Assembly: GCF_029867415.1 (NCBI RefSeq)
Contig: NW_026705001.1
Span: forward strand, 340,501-404,500
Direction: 5' to 3'
Source of the DNA: Vicia villosa
Lineage: Eukaryota > Streptophyta > Magnoliopsida > Fabales > Fabaceae
DNA: 64,000 nt
Made by a program: the position numbers and the translations under genes. The notes under the pieces were generated by a model, which saw only the letters and a program-made list of their open reading frames with translations, was not told the origin of the DNA and did no database searches. Positions 34,467 through 47,381 of this stretch are shown here, in pieces (position 1 is the first letter of the stretch; every line of letters starts with the position of its first letter).

Positions 34467-35730
34467 TAATTTTCTTATAAAAGAGGGGTTACCTTAAAAG
34501 TTTAGGATTCACTTAATTGTTTTCTATTGTTTGCTTTGCTTGCTTTATTTTTCAGGGGTGTTTTGGGAATTGAATGAAGGACGAATCCTATTCCCGGATT
34601 CAAGAACACTTAAGATTAGGAGTGGCATAGTCATGGCGACCTCTTTCACATATGTGGGAGATGAGTCAATATGAAGTTCACACTTGAGTTAGGACTCCAT
34701 AGCATATGCACACCTTTCTCAAATGAGGGAGGTCTATGTATGTGTCTGTGGGTGCGCCGGAGCTCAAGGACCTTTAGTTACCCTTAACCCATCCCGACCT
34801 TTAGGAACGTAGTGGGGGGACTATTCTTGACAAATGTTAAGAACTAGTCGCTACCCGATGCTACAATTCAGATAGGTCCTTTCTCAAAGTATCATTGCAT
34901 GATGCGAATGTATCATGTCCGAGGGTGCTTTAGAAGGGCTGACAATTCTGGATAACTTGTAGAACCCGTTGCTGAAATCTCCTTATCCATAGAAATACCC
35001 TTGGGAAGGACACCTGATCAGACCCCATGCAAGCCTTAAGCCAAAAATGGTGTGACTTGTGTGACTTGCGTGACTTGCTTGTGTTTACTACTAACCTTCG
35101 TTTCCTCGCAGGTTTTGTTAAAAGGTCTTGTTTGTCCCTACTATCTCACACTATGCCAAATGAACTTCATTCGCATAACATCATGACATCATGACATCAT
35201 AAGCATAACATGATTTAGCTAACCCTTTCAAGGATCTTAGGAATTTAGGGCGCGCAATTTTAGGTGCTCTTATCAAGGACTAAATTCCCATCAAGGGGCA
35301 AGAGGATTTACTTTCCTCTGGCCACATACCTTCCAATTCAGAGACTGAATACCTAATCAAGGGGCAAGAGGATTTACTTTCCTCTGGCCATGTACCTTCA
35401 ATTTCAGAAGTATCCCGAATCAGAGGCGATGACCCACTCGATATGGTGAGTTTGATTCTCAAAGAAGGATGTTCAAAGACAAGAGTCAGAATTCTTCAAA
35501 CAAATATGCGACCAAATCACTTTCCAATGTTGCTAACTAAATTCCTTAAAGACCCTTGAAAACATTTCATTTGCATTCATGACATTGCATATTTCTAACT
35601 TTGTTTTCAGGTTCCGCCTCGACAATCATTCCTCTCAGATATAATCGAGCTGGAGATTCATTCTGACAAGCCCTTTTACATTCCAAAACTTCGTCAAATA
35701 ACTCATCGACTCTAACAAGCAAGCATTCTT
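34467..35730 (+). other. Leader region of the Ogre-like element
   Basis: No coding potential is visible. A 66-bp unit containing ATCAAGGGGCAAGAGGATTT is duplicated in tandem at about 35289-35420. CATGACATCATGACATCAT occurs near 35180. Confidence 0.6.
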
Positions 35731-35732
35731 TA

Positions 35733-36118
35733 TCAGATATGGTCTAATGTATGACCCGTTCCGGTATTCTCTATCAGATATGGTCCAATGTATGACTCGT
35801 TCTGACATTCCAATAGATATGGTCTAATGTACGACTCGTTCTGCTATTCCTCAACAGATATGGTCTAATGTACGACTCGTTCTGCTATTCCTCTTCTAAT
35901 GGTCTAATGTATGGCTCGTTCTGATATTCCTCCTCAGATATGGTCCAATGTATGACTCGTTCTGACATTCCTCTACAGATATGGTCTAATGAATAACTCG
36001 TTCTAACATCCTTCAACAGACAAGGTCTAAATGTACGACTAGTTCTGATGTCCCTCAATATATATGGTCTATTTGCTCTGACGTCCTCTATCACATATGG
36101 TCTAAATGTATGACCCGT
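35733..36118 (+). repeat. Tandem repeat array 1 of the Ogre-like element
   Basis: About ten units of 36-42 bp have the consensus AGATATGGTCTAATGTATGA, then CTCGTTCTGACATTCCTC. Units vary by substitutions and small indels. Confidence 0.88.
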
Positions 36119-36263
36119 TCCTCTCATCACGAACAATGCTGTGCACAATCCGAAAGGTCGCAATGGACACAACCAATCTGTGGGGACAATTTTGATCTCT
36201 ACACCAGTTCCACAATAAAGATGCAAGGTAGACGCACCCAAACGTCAGTTCACAAAGATCAAC

Positions 36264-36536
36264 ATGTCGTTGGCTCAGCCATCACAACATTTTTTGAGAA
36301 CAAACTTGATTACTGTGAGGGATCCTCCTATAAACCCCAACACTTCTGCTCCTAGCTATAAGCCCGACGCGAGGCGCGCATATCACTCCAATAGCCCTGG
36401 ACACGATACGAATGATTGTTGGTCATTGAAAAACAAGATTCAAGACATGATCGATGCTGGAGAAATTGAATTCAACCCTCCGAGAACTCCTCTGGTGATC
36501 ACCGCTCATATGCCTAATCACGACAAGACTAATTGA
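36264..36536 (+). pseudogene. gag zinc-knuckle remnant
   Basis: The + frame reads AYHSNSPGHDTNDCW followed by SLKNKIQDMIDAGEIEF. This matches the C-terminal gag knuckle of Ogre/Tat elements (CxYH...GHxTxxCxxLKxKIQDLID), with the first Cys replaced by Arg or Ala. The PNTSAPSYKPDARR segment precedes it. Nothing upstream continues gag in frame. It is the only coding trace in this element. Confidence 0.75.
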
Positions 36537-36539
36537 TGT

Positions 36540-38760
36540 CTAAGTGGATGAACTTTTAATCATTATATTTACTTTCATGCGCAAATTTTATTCTGTTTGT
36601 TTAAACATTTGAATCATGATAGACATTATCTGTTTTAATAATTATCATCAGTGCATTGCATATGTTTGCCTTGAATACATTAGTTCGTTATCACTCATTT
36701 TAAATTATGTCTCTACTTTGCATATGTTTTGTGTTTATTCAACTCCTGCTAAGCTGTAAACCTTTTGAGGGAGGATGACGAAAACGATACCGCGACCTCA
36801 TACAATATGCTTTTGAGCGGACTATGTTGACGATGTACAGGCATTGTTTCAATTCCTAAACAGTGGAGATATAAGGATGTTAATCCCTCGTCAACCCCTT
36901 TGAGCTTAAGGAGTAGAAGTTTCTTTCTTGTACTAATTTAAAACCCTTGATCATAACCCGGGGCAGGGTAGTTCTCAGTTAATCTGGCTGTGCATTCTAT
37001 TTTAAGAGAATCATTCAGTACACCTTTCAACAAAGGTCTCAATCACAAACGTTCAACCGCACGCATCAAAGAAGTGTTGGAAATATCAATCAAAAGACAA
37101 TGACGGTTCATCAATCATCAAACAAGGCAGTCAATATCTTTCAAAAAAGAAAAAATGGAAAAAACATATATACAAAGAAAAGCCTGCTAAGTCAAAAAAC
37201 CAAAAAGAAGACTTAGGCAAAAATCAAGGCGGCCCGCTGACTGTAAGCTCAAAAGAGACAGTTCAGGCAAAAGTTAGGGATATCAAAAAGACGAAAGAAG
37301 AGAAGTCAATAAATTCCTGAACAATACAATGTTGTGACTACCAAAAGGAAGAAGTGACTGCCATCAAAATTTCTCTTTGTTTGCGAACCATCAACATTAT
37401 CAAAGGCGCAAATCCAAAAGTCTCTTGGAACCTGAATGCATAGGTTGAATTAACTGAGCTTAGGACTGAAGAACATCACGAAGAAGGGGATGGGTATAAA
37501 TAAATTTTGAGCCATTATCCTTTGTTTCTTAAACCATGAACCGAGCCACGTTACAACCCTTGAAAGTCCTAACTGAAGCATGGTTAGTTCGAAAGCATAC
37601 TGTCACCAAAAAGGTATCCCGACTCCTTAAAGTTTACCAAAATGCTGAGTTGGTATTTCTTTTTTACAAACATCACGTTGTTACAAATATCATGTTTTAC
37701 AAATATCGCGCTTTTACATCTCTTGTTTTAATGTTTTCAAAAACTCAAGACAAACGTATGCATTGCATCTCATGAATCCATTATTAAACATATTCTGCTA
37801 CATAATTTCAAATGTTAGCATCAGAAAGAACTTGCACATGGTACAACTAATGACTGAAAGTTATCCCGACAGACAAGATCACTCCGAGAAGCAAGGTCCC
37901 CTACGTATACAAGGGGCATGGCACGCTTTGCCCAATCAATCTGGGGCAATCAAGTCAAGATTCGAAGAATCTCTTAAAATGCCAAACAGTCAAAGGCATA
38001 CATCCCAAATGGGTTTCAAACTATTTCCCGATCAATCTGGGGCAATCAAGTCAAGATTCCGAGAATCTCTCAAGGATGCCAAAACAATCAGGGGCATCAT
38101 CCTAAGTTTATGATTACTAGGGGCATGTCGCTCATAGTAAAGTCCTCGCGAGGCGAATCTTTCCAAAGTTCCTACTAACCGGGGCAAATCTATGCAAGTC
38201 CAGTTTGACATCTTGATCAATACTCAGCGGTGTGTCCTAATAAAATCTAGGAATGGTAGTTACTATAATACTGGGGGCAATGTTCAAGGCATCCATGCCT
38301 TCCCACAGCTCCGGGTTCACAAGACCATATCTCCATAGAGTAATCATTGAGAAGATATCTTCAAACGCTCTCGACAAAGACATGGCTCCCCAACAAAGTT
38401 TACATCTTCAACACTGCCAGTTCTCCAACAATTGGCTCTTCTCAAAATCTTTTAGTCCCAGTCAGGGCGCGTCAAGCTACTATTCATCCCCAAGCAAAAA
38501 TCATAAATCCTCAGCTGAGCATCTTCAAGACAAGATCGTCATAAGGATATAGAGATTTATTTTCTCAATCAAGAAAACATAAATCATATTCACATATCAT
38601 ATGTCATAAACATATTCATACATTGCATACATTACCTCGTAATGAATTCATCCATAACATACAAAGTTTCTCATTTATTTTGAGGGACTCATTACATAAT
38701 ACATGTATCATGACATTGCATAACTATACCTATTGCAGGATACAGGTACCGACAAATGAA
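36540..38760 (+). other. Non-coding interior of the Ogre-like element
   Basis: No pol motif is visible on the + strand. An A/G-rich stretch (37075-37340) contains AGGCAAAAATCAAGGCGGCCC. About 37935-38095 contains a two-copy repeat with CAATCTGGGGCAATCAAGTC and a GAATCTCT motif. Confidence 0.6.
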
Positions 38761-38764
38761 CGAA

Positions 38765-39165
38765 ATCTCCAACTTTCCAAGATCTAATTCAGCTACTACG
38801 AATGGTACTGACACGGTCAACGCTCGAAGATCTAATTCATTTACCACGAACGGTAATGACACGATCGTTTTCAAAGTTTAATTCAGTTACTACGAACAGT
38901 GCTGACACGGCAAGAGAATCTAATTCTATCATCACGAACGATGTAGACACGATTATCTCTCCAAGATCTAATTCGGTTACTACGAACGGTGCTGACACGA
39001 TCAACCTTTAAAGAATCTAATTCTATCTTCACGAACGGTGTAGACACGATCATCTTTCCAAGATCTAATTCAAGTATCACGAACGATACTGACACGATCA
39101 ATTCCCAAGGATCTAATTCATCTACCACGAACGGTAATGACACGATCAACGCGCAAACAACATCT
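38765..39165 (+). repeat. Tandem repeat array 2, next to the 3' LTR
   Basis: About eight units of 45-52 bp share AAGATCTAATTCA..TAC(G/C)ACGAACGGT.. and TGACACGATCA. In Ogre/Tat elements the zone before the 3' LTR is a known home of variable tandem repeats that can seed satellites. Confidence 0.9.
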
Positions 39166-39329
39166 TCTCAAAATTCAACTACCAGATGGCATCCACAAGC
39201 CCATCTCCGACAAAAGTCCCTACTTCAAAAAGGGCAAATTTCTTGGTATTCTTATGTTCAATCATCTTCCACCTTCAGATACCGACTGGCATACAGACCA
39301 CTCTACATCTTCAGGTTTAAGATAATTGA

Positions 39330-39340
39330 ACAGGGGCAGC
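39330..39340 (+). other. Polypurine tract of the Ogre-like element
   Basis: ACAGGGGCAGC immediately precedes the 3' LTR start TGTCATACCCC. Confidence 0.75.
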
Positions 39341-42300
39341 TGTCATACCCCAAAATTTGCCCATGTTATTTTTCACACACAAAATCAAATCAAAACACAA
39401 AGCTCCAAAACACATTCTCCTATACAAAGCTCAGAAACTAGGGTTTGGTTTACCCAAAGGAAAATCAGTGAATAAATGGCTCCAAGGCATCTCACATGGA
39501 TCAATATATCTCACATCATCTCAATGACAAATATCATGTCTCAATTCAAAGGATTGGTCACTCAGTTGTTCAGAAAGTCAACAGTCGACTAATTTAACCT
39601 AAAAGTCAATTGTGGTCAAAGTAAAGTCAAAACTCCTAATTTTTTGTCAAGATCCTCATATTGAAGTATCATTCACCATTTGATCAAGAATTGATCATGG
39701 TTCATCAAGGAAATATCAAGAATCAACAAATCAAAAAGTTTCTAAATTAGGGTTTTGCATAGGAAAAGTCAACTGAACTTTGACCAGCCATAACTCTCAC
39801 ATGGAACATCCAAAATTTTCCATACAAAGCTCATTTTGAAGGAAATTTGATTCTCTACAAAATTGTGTCTCACATGCCCAGTCTAAAAATGCTTCATTTA
39901 AGAGATATGGACCAAAACATTATAGGTCCTTGGCAAAAGTCAACCGAAAGCAGTTTTTTGACAAAGACAATATCATCAAGATAAAATGCTCAAATGGAAA
40001 AAAGCTTCCAAAGTGGCTTGTAGAGGACACCCTGAGGTTTCCAAAAAGTCCTAGAACACCTCCAGATCTTAAAAAAATTGAGTGAAATACGCCTTGTCAA
40101 AGTTGGTCGATTTTGAATGAAAAATGCGAAGCAAAAGTGGCACAAAAAAGGATTTTTTGCAAAAGAGCCCAACATTTTATGGCCCAATTCTGATCTCCAA
40201 GTTATCAAAGACATCCAATCTAACCCTCATGAATTTTTGAGTTTTAATTGATTTTATATGAATTTTTCATTCATTTAAAAGTGATTTAAGTCATGAAAAT
40301 TAAAGGGAAATCAAAGATTTAATTAAAGATATTATATTGGTCAATTTCCATCATCAATTACACCACATAATATGTCAAAATTCGTGCTAATAGTAATGGG
40401 TAAGATTAGATTGAAATATGGCATATTAAGGAAGATTTACAAACAAATTTCAATGAAATCCATAATCCTTGATTCAAGAAGATTGAAACCAATATTGTTA
40501 ACCTAGTTCCATCCAGTATATATAAACATGATTCTCAGAGACTAGGGGACGGATTTTTTTGGAAAGGAATTGCAGACAAAAGAGGCCTAAACCGAGTTCT
40601 TCAAGTGAAGAAAAAAATCAAAATCATCTTCGCGTTACAGCCAGATTCAAGGCGTTTTGAGGATTGAATCGCATCCTCTGGTGTTCATAAGAGCTACCTC
40701 GATCTTTATCAAGGCCGGAGACATTCAGAACCCCCCTCACTACCATACGGTTTGCCCAGTTTCTTTTCAAAGATTGATTTTGCGAGTTCATTCACCATAA
40801 ACATGATTTGATTACATATTCATGATTATATCCGTGTTTGCGAACTGTTTGACTCGTTAATTGCAAGGTTTGGTATAGGAGTCAAGCTATGCCATGGTTA
40901 GGGTTTTTGAGGTCGAATTTGGGAATTTTCTAATCGAGTGAAATTGGATCAAATTACTGATGCAATTGCGATCACAGGTTGATTACGAGTTAAACCATGG
41001 CTTTAGATTGGATTTATTGTTGTTATTTTGTAGTTTTGAAGTTTCAGGGGCTATGGCTACGCGCAAGAACCGTGGGTATAGGTCTGTTCCGTTTCTTAAA
41101 AAATCAAGGTTGAAGAAGACAACCTGCTGGGCGCGCGTTTTGACAGATTTGAACTTTTGTTTTTCTTTATTTTTAAGTCGTTTGAACTGATTATCGACTT
41201 GTTGTTCTAGCACAGGTGGTTAAGCGCTTATGCTGATAACGTTAGTGACGTGGGATCGAGCCCCAGCGTCATGAAGTTATTTTGTTGCTATTTTATTTGT
41301 TACACTTGCTTTGTGATCCAGTACACCTCCTTCGCATGGATACGCGATGCACCCTCAAGTATTAACCATCAGATCATCATCCAAGTGAACCTAACGCCCT
41401 TGATGATGCAGTCCTACCGTGGACCTTCAGCCGTGCGCCATAGGGAATCATAGCTAAGTTTTTTTATATTATTTATGTTAATATATATGTTCTTGTTTGT
41501 TTTATTTTTATTTTTAACTAAAATATTTCTTTCTTCTTCAAACTCATTCTTTTATTAATAATAAATGTTTTTTTTTCTCTTAATTGGCAAACCTTTATTA
41601 TTTAATTAACTTTAGTTCATAATTTTAAATAATTAATTATAGTAATTAGGTTGCATAATTAGAATTAATTTAGAGTAATTAAATTAATTTTAATAAAAAT
41701 AATTTAATCAAGATTAGTCGATGGTAAAATTAATAAGGTTGAAAACCAATAATTAATTTGACTTTTATTTATTCTATTAACTATGACTAACTTGTACCCT
41801 AATCAGGGTTTGCGAGAGTCAGTCATACACTGAAAAAATATTTTCTTTGTGTATTCTTTTCAGGGTTACTTTCAAGTACCTTCCGACTACTTGCCATGCC
41901 CTTCACAAGGCTAAGTGCCTTATTCATTCTGAAAGTCTATTTTGTTTCCCTTTTTTTTTCAGGGTTTACCCTTTTAATCTTTTTTTGAACTATGCATACA
42001 CTCACATTCTCCTCTAACAGCCATCAGATCCACTACTCCTTCAATCCAACGAGCATGAACGCGCACATGTACCATGGATCCTCACAACTTAACCACACAG
42101 AATAAAAGCTGAGTATATTTGTTATTTTTCTTATTTTTTTTGTTTATTTATTCACATTATATTTATTTCTTTTATTCTATTCCATCTATTTTATTTATAA
42201 TAACAAATAATAGTTACTATTAATTATTTTGTTTTTCTTAATATTACATTTTAATTATATTTATTATTTATATATTTTCAAATATTCATATAAATCTTAT

Positions 42301-43784
42301 TTTAAATTCCAAAAAACTCCCAAAAATATATTTTACATCCGTCTTAATTAATTAGGTCGCAAGACCAATAATTAATTAAATCGATTTATCATTATATTCC
42401 ATTTGAATCTTAACCAGGATTGATAATACACTGAAAATATTTTCTTTCTTTTGTGCCTTGCCTTTACAGGGTTATCAACATGGTTCACTCCGATAACGCG
42501 CCCGATCAAAAACCCAAAGCTAAGTACCTTATCTTTAAAGCATATTTTATTTTCTTTTAAAATCAGGGGTTTGTCTTGCCTTCACTGTTTTTGCCTTGCC
42601 TTTTTCAGGGTTACTCCTGAGGCTTCCCGCCAACCATATCAGATCAAATTCGAAGCTAAGTGTCCTTTCTCTATTTTACTTTTAATTTCATTATTCTTTT
42701 ACTTCTATGGTTAATAAAGTTCGCCTTCGAACCGATAATGCACTCACTCTCTGTTTTCTGTCTCTTCTTTTTCCTTTTCAGGGTTTGTCAAATGCCAAAG
42801 TTACGTCGTTGGTAACCCTAAACCCTAACCTTTTATTTTTCTGTTTAATTATTACTTATGTCAAACCCTATTAAGGGATCCGCTGGGTGCAGTTTCCCTC
42901 CCCCATATCTGTTTTGGTTATATTATTTAAATATGTGGTTAGTAATCCTAAGGAGTGCAAGATTGTAATGAACATAGAGTCACTAATTTTACAAGATAAT
43001 ATATTCGAATATGATCACGTGATTGTTGCACACACACACTCTTTTGGGGTAACCTCTCTGTTGCCTTGTTGCCTGTTGCCTTTGTGTTTTTTGCAGAATA
43101 AGCCACGTCCCTCGAATATGAGGATACCTCAGCCATGTTGCCTCGATAAAAAGGTCACGACCCTAAATGATGCTGCCTTCGATACGCAAATGACCTCGAC
43201 CCTCGGAAGTTGCCTACGGAAAAAGGCTGAGGTATCTTCTGGTTGCCTAACGAAAATGGCTTATTCTGATCCTTGCCTTAGACTACCTGCCCTTCTATGG
43301 CATGGGACAATCTTATGGCAAAGGATGCTTCGACGACCCTTCAACCTCCAAACGAAAGGCTTCCTGCCCTCTTATGGCAAGGATAGACCCTTTCATTCTG
43401 AAAGGCTAAAAAGAGACCTATCATCTGAGTTTAAGGTAATTGCCCCTAATTGCCTTGCAATGCTCAAACTTTCATTATATTCTTTCTCATAATTTTTCAA
43501 AAGGGCTACGCTCATTTACGAGCTAAAGTCCCTATCTCTTTCATCTACATTTTCTAAACAAATGAGCAAACAAAGCAATTAAGAGCCCATGGAAAACCAT
43601 GGATGCAAAGGGTGCCTTACACCTTCCCTTCGCATAAATTACCCCCCGGACTTGGATTTCTTAAAAGGTTTTTTTCTGTTTCTTTTTGCCTTTCCGAATA
43701 TTGTTTGGATAAAATAAAATTCGGTGGCGACTCTTGCTATCCGCAACATTTTCGATTATAAAAAAGTCAGTTCACCGAGTTACA
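39341..43784 (+). repeat. 3' LTR of the Ogre-like element
   Basis: This 4444-bp LTR is nearly identical to 29999-34444. Differences seen are two fewer T in the run near 41950 and single substitutions near 43310, 43442, 43562, 43569 and 43720. It carries the second tRNA-like patch at about 41210-41268. Duplication CTTGT follows at 43785-43789, where LINE ORF2 resumes. Confidence 0.95.
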
Positions 43785-46700
43785 CTTGTGTTGGGGGCAA
43801 TTTTACGTGGTTTAAAGACAACGGGAAGGCTATGAGCAGGTTGGACAGATTTCTTCTTAATAGCAATTTGATTGACGTGTGGGATGTTGTTAATCAAAGG
43901 ATGTTTAAAAGAGACATTTCGGATCACTCACCTATCTTAATATCTTCGAAGGCCGTTGACTGGGGTCCGAAACCGTTTAGGTTCAATAACGCTTGGACTA
44001 AACATGAGGAGTTTAAGTCTTTTGTTAGTGCTGAATGGTCGAAGCTGAATTTTGCTGGTAGAGGAGATTTTTTATTATTTGAAAAGCTCAAATACCTTAA
44101 AGAGAGTCTTAAGCAGTGGAACCGGGAGATTTTTGGTTGGATTGATCTATCGGTGCAAAAGGAGGTGGAGAATATCAATGAATTGGACAAGCTTCTTGTG
44201 AATAATTTTGGCGGCAACATTGATTCCTTGGTGGATAATAGAAGGGAAGCTACTAAAGAGATGTGGAAGAATCTTTCTTTGAAAGAGAGTATGCTTCGAA
44301 TAAAGTCTAGACAACTTTGGTTGAAGGAAGGGGATAAGAACACCCGATTTTTTCATAATTCCCTAAAGAAGAGGTATAGAAGGAATGCGATTTCGGTTTT
44401 GGAAGGGGCAAACGGGAGGGTTGAAGGGGTAGAAGAGGTTAAACTTTAAGCCAAGAATCACTTTGAAAACTTTTTCAAAGAAGATGATCTTTCTAGGGCT
44501 GTCCCGGAGAATGTTGATCTTAGTATCCTCACCGATGGGGATATGAGATGGTTGGAAAGGCCATTCTCGGAAGAGGAGGTTAAAGAGGCGGTTTGGGATT
44601 GCGATGGTAATAAAAGTCCCGGCCCGGACGGTTTCACGCTCGAGTTTTTCCAACATTGTTGGGAAACGGTCAAGGATGATGTGTTGATGTTTTGTGAAAG
44701 ACTTTCACAAAAAGGCGAGGCTTACTAAGGGCTGCTCTTCGTCCTTCATAGCCCTTATTCCTAAAATCAAGAACCCTCAATCCTTGTATGATTTTAGACC
44801 CATTTGCCTTGTGGGTAGTTTACATAAGATCATTTCTAAACTTTTGGTGAGGAGGATGAGAGGAGTCTTAGGGAGATTGATTTCTAGCAATCAAACAGCG
44901 TTTGTTCCGGGAAAGAATATTGCGGATGGATTCTTGGTCGTGAATGAGGTGTTGGACTTAGCAAAAAGAGAGAATAGAAGTTGTGTGGCCTTGAAAGTGG
45001 AATTTGAGAAAGCATACGACCGACTAAGTTGGAACTTTTTGAAGTATGTGTTAACTAAGACGGGGTTTGGAGCCATGTGGTAAAATTGGATGGACGAATG
45101 CATTTTTTCGAGTTATATGTCGGTTCTCATCAACGGAAGCATCACCAAAGACTTTATTGTAGAAAAGGGGCTTCGTCAAGGAGATCCGCTATCTCATTTT
45201 CTTTTTGTTTTGGCAACAGAAGTGTTAACGACATTAATGAAGAAAGCCATTGAGTTAGGTGACTTTCGGGGTTTTAAAATTAATGATTCGGAGGAAGTTA
45301 ACATTCTTCAATTTGCGGATGATACCGTTATTTTGGCGGAAGGTGACACCGCTAACTTGTGGACTATGATATCTATTCTAAGAGGTTTCGAGTTAATGTC
45401 GGGGTTGAAGGTGAATTTTCATAAAATCTCTATTTATGGAATCAATGTTGATGACGGGTAATTAGAAGCGGCGTCCATTTTTCTTGCTTGTAAAGTTGAT
45501 AGGCTCCCTTTTAATTTTCTTGGTGTTAGGGTGGGTGATAATCCGCGAAAACTTTCCATGTGGAGGGATTTGATATCGGTCTTGAAGAACAAATTGGCCG
45601 TTTGGAAGGGTTTGTATCTTAATTTGGCGGGAAGGGTGTGTTTGATCAACTCGGTTCTTAACTCTATACCTTTTTACTCCTTATCTTTTTATAAGGCTCC
45701 TTCCAAGATTATTAAGGAGATTCGGGCTATTCAAAGCAAGTTTCTTTGGAGCGGGAACGATTTTAAAAGATCCATTCATTGGGTTAGTTGGGATACCGTG
45801 TGTAAATCAAGGGATGAAGGAGGCCTAGGGGTAAAGAATGTGGAAGTGATGAACATTGCGCTCCTTAGCAAATGGAAATGGCGGATTTTATCGGAGGAGG
45901 AAGTTGTGTGGCGTAACATTCTTATATATCGGTACGGGGAAGTGAAGAAGAAGGTGCTCATTGGCGATAAATCCGTTGTCCACAAATCCGACTCAATATG
46001 GTGGAGAGACATTATTTTATCTGACAATTATTTTTCTTTGCTTCACCATAACTTTGCAGGGGCCGTGGAGTGTAATGTTGGCAACGGAAGGGACACACCA
46101 TTCTGGTACAACAATTGGGCAGTTCCGCAATCATTAATGCAGGCCTACCCGGAACTTTTTGTGGCAGCAGTGCACGATTCCATTTCGGTCGAAGAGGCTG
46201 CAGCGGGGCAGAATCAAGGATGGAACGCTGCTGTTGCTTTTCAGGACAACAATGCTGTTATTTCTTCTCTGTGGCAGGAGCTGTGTGAAAGTACTTCGCA
46301 CATTTCTTTGCGGGAGCAGTCTAAAGACTCGTTCGTGTGGCTCAATTCGTCGGACGGGGTCTTTTCCGTTAGGTCCTGTTACGAGTGGTTCTTTTCCAAG
46401 CTATCGGGTCCTCCATTTAACTCATCTGTCGCTAAAGCTTGCTCTTTCATATGGAAGATTAAAGCTCCCTCTAAATTCATCATTTTCGGGTGGAGGGTAA
46501 TTCACAAAAGGATAGCCACTAAGGATCTGTTACTCAAAAGAGGCATCCTGGATTATAACAGTTTGCTGTGTGTTTTTTGCTTCTCGGAGGAAGAATGTTT
46601 ACCGCATATTCTTGGAGGTTGTCGGGTTCTCGCGGCTATTTGGAAGAAGGTAATAGAGTGGATCGTTTATGAACACGGGTTAACAGTAGAAGAGTTCCAA

Positions 46701-46985
46701 GTCTTCCCTTTCTCTTTTGACAAGGTGCGGTGTGGTGTATTTGGGTGAGGCGTAATGATATCGATTTTAATAACGGTTCCTTTAGTTTTTCGGAATGTAT
46801 TTCGGAGATCATTTTCATTTCTTGGAAGTGGTTATCCACTAGCTACAAGCTTGTGAACTTATGTGATTTTTTCGTGTGGAGTACTCAACCTCTTATCTGT
46901 TTTGAGTAGTTGAGGTTCTTCGTTTGTATCGGGAGCAGTATCCCTTATACTCTCATTCTAATACAATTGCTTGTTGAAAAAAAAA

Positions 46986-47240
46986 ATCAAAATGGAAGGT
47001 TTTAAAATGAAACTCGCAATAATTTATTCTTTATCCACCCTTCACTATTCTAGCCACTAGACCCATTGAAACACAAGATCCCTCCCTATAACTAGCAACA
47101 AGGGGATTCTTCATCGTGTCAAAAGGTGCTCTTAAATATTAACGTCGTTAATTGTTAAATTGACGGAAACCTTGCACTCAGAGATTCCTTATATGTTGTT
47201 GTTGTTGTTGCCCTCCAACGTGTCTTCTGAAATCTGAATG
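46986..47240. other. Spacer between LINE and first small-peptide gene
   Basis: This is the second copy of the LINE target duplication, then AT-rich sequence. From about 47160 it shares diverged similarity with the upstream region of the second peptide gene (CACTCAGAGATTCCTTATAT versus CACTGAAGGATTCCTTGTAT), so the gene duplication included at least 350 bp upstream of the ATG. Confidence 0.6.
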
Positions 47241-47381
47241 GTGTGAATTGGAATTCATATGTGGCGAGGCAATATAACTCTCCACATCTCAAACTCACAC
47301 TTCAGCCATAAATCCACACTTCGCTCGTGCTTCTCTTGTGCTAATAACAAGTCTAACACTTCCCCTTTCCCTTTATATAAG
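47241..47381 (+). promoter_or_regulatory. Promoter of small-peptide gene 1
   Basis: It contains ATGTGGCGAGGCAATATAAC, TCTCCACAT, CCATAAATCCACACTTC and a TATA box in CCCTTTATATAAG (47370-47381), about 150 nt before the ATG. The same blocks in the same order recur at 51209-51372 and 51879-52016. Confidence 0.75.

Larger units (their letters stand above)
29999..43784 (+). mobile_element. Ogre/Tat-like Ty3-gypsy LTR retrotransposon, non-autonomous
   Basis: Long direct repeats (29999-34444 and 39341-43784) begin TGTCATACCCC and end GAGTTACA. They are flanked by CTTGT on both sides (29994-29998 and 43785-43789). The PBS at 34449-34466 (TGGCGACTCTGCTGGGGA) is the tRNA-Arg-type PBS known from Ogre elements, and the PPT-like ACAGGGGCAGC abuts the 3' LTR. 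The 4.9-kb interior holds only a gag remnant and tandem repeats; there is no protease, RT, RNase H or integrase. I noticed only five substitutions and one 2-bp indel between the LTRs, so the insertion is recent and was presumably mobilised in trans. Confidence 0.95.
28841..46911 (+). pseudogene. LINE ORF2 (endonuclease-reverse transcriptase), split
   Basis: The endonuclease begins at 28841 with SYNIRGG, then FIQETKL, NVYAP and GGDFNEV. It continues at 29931-29998 (EEFRSFIARSGLVDVP) and from 43790 (GGNFTWF, SRLDRFLL, SDHSPILI), so both insertions lie inside this domain. RT follows: SPGPDGFTLEFFQ, FRPICLVGSLHKIISKLL, LRQGDPLSHFLF and FADDTVILAEG (45312 onward). A C-terminal zinc-binding segment with CVFCFSEEECLPHIL is near 46570-46620. 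Breaks: TAA at 44447, a frameshift near 44700, TAA near 45081, TAA near 45460 and a frameshift near 46735. The FADD catalytic motif is preserved. Confidence 0.88.
26746..46985 (+). mobile_element. LINE (L1 type), interrupted by two nested elements
   Basis: The 15-bp sequence ATCAAAATGGAAGGT occurs at 26731-26745 and again at 46986-47000, right after an A-rich tail, giving a clear LINE target duplication. Between them are ORF1 with an RRM, ORF2 with endonuclease and RT, and a zinc-binding C-terminal region. Removing the foldback element (29310-29925 plus one ATATC) and the Ogre-like element (29999-43784 plus one CTTGT) restores a continuous ORF2 frame. The 5' leader is only about 90 bp. Several stops and frameshifts inactivate both ORFs. 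Confidence 0.92.

Noticed and set aside
35733..36118. CRISPR-like regular repeats
   Set aside because: Plant nuclear context, units abut without unique spacers. An ordinary tandem repeat.
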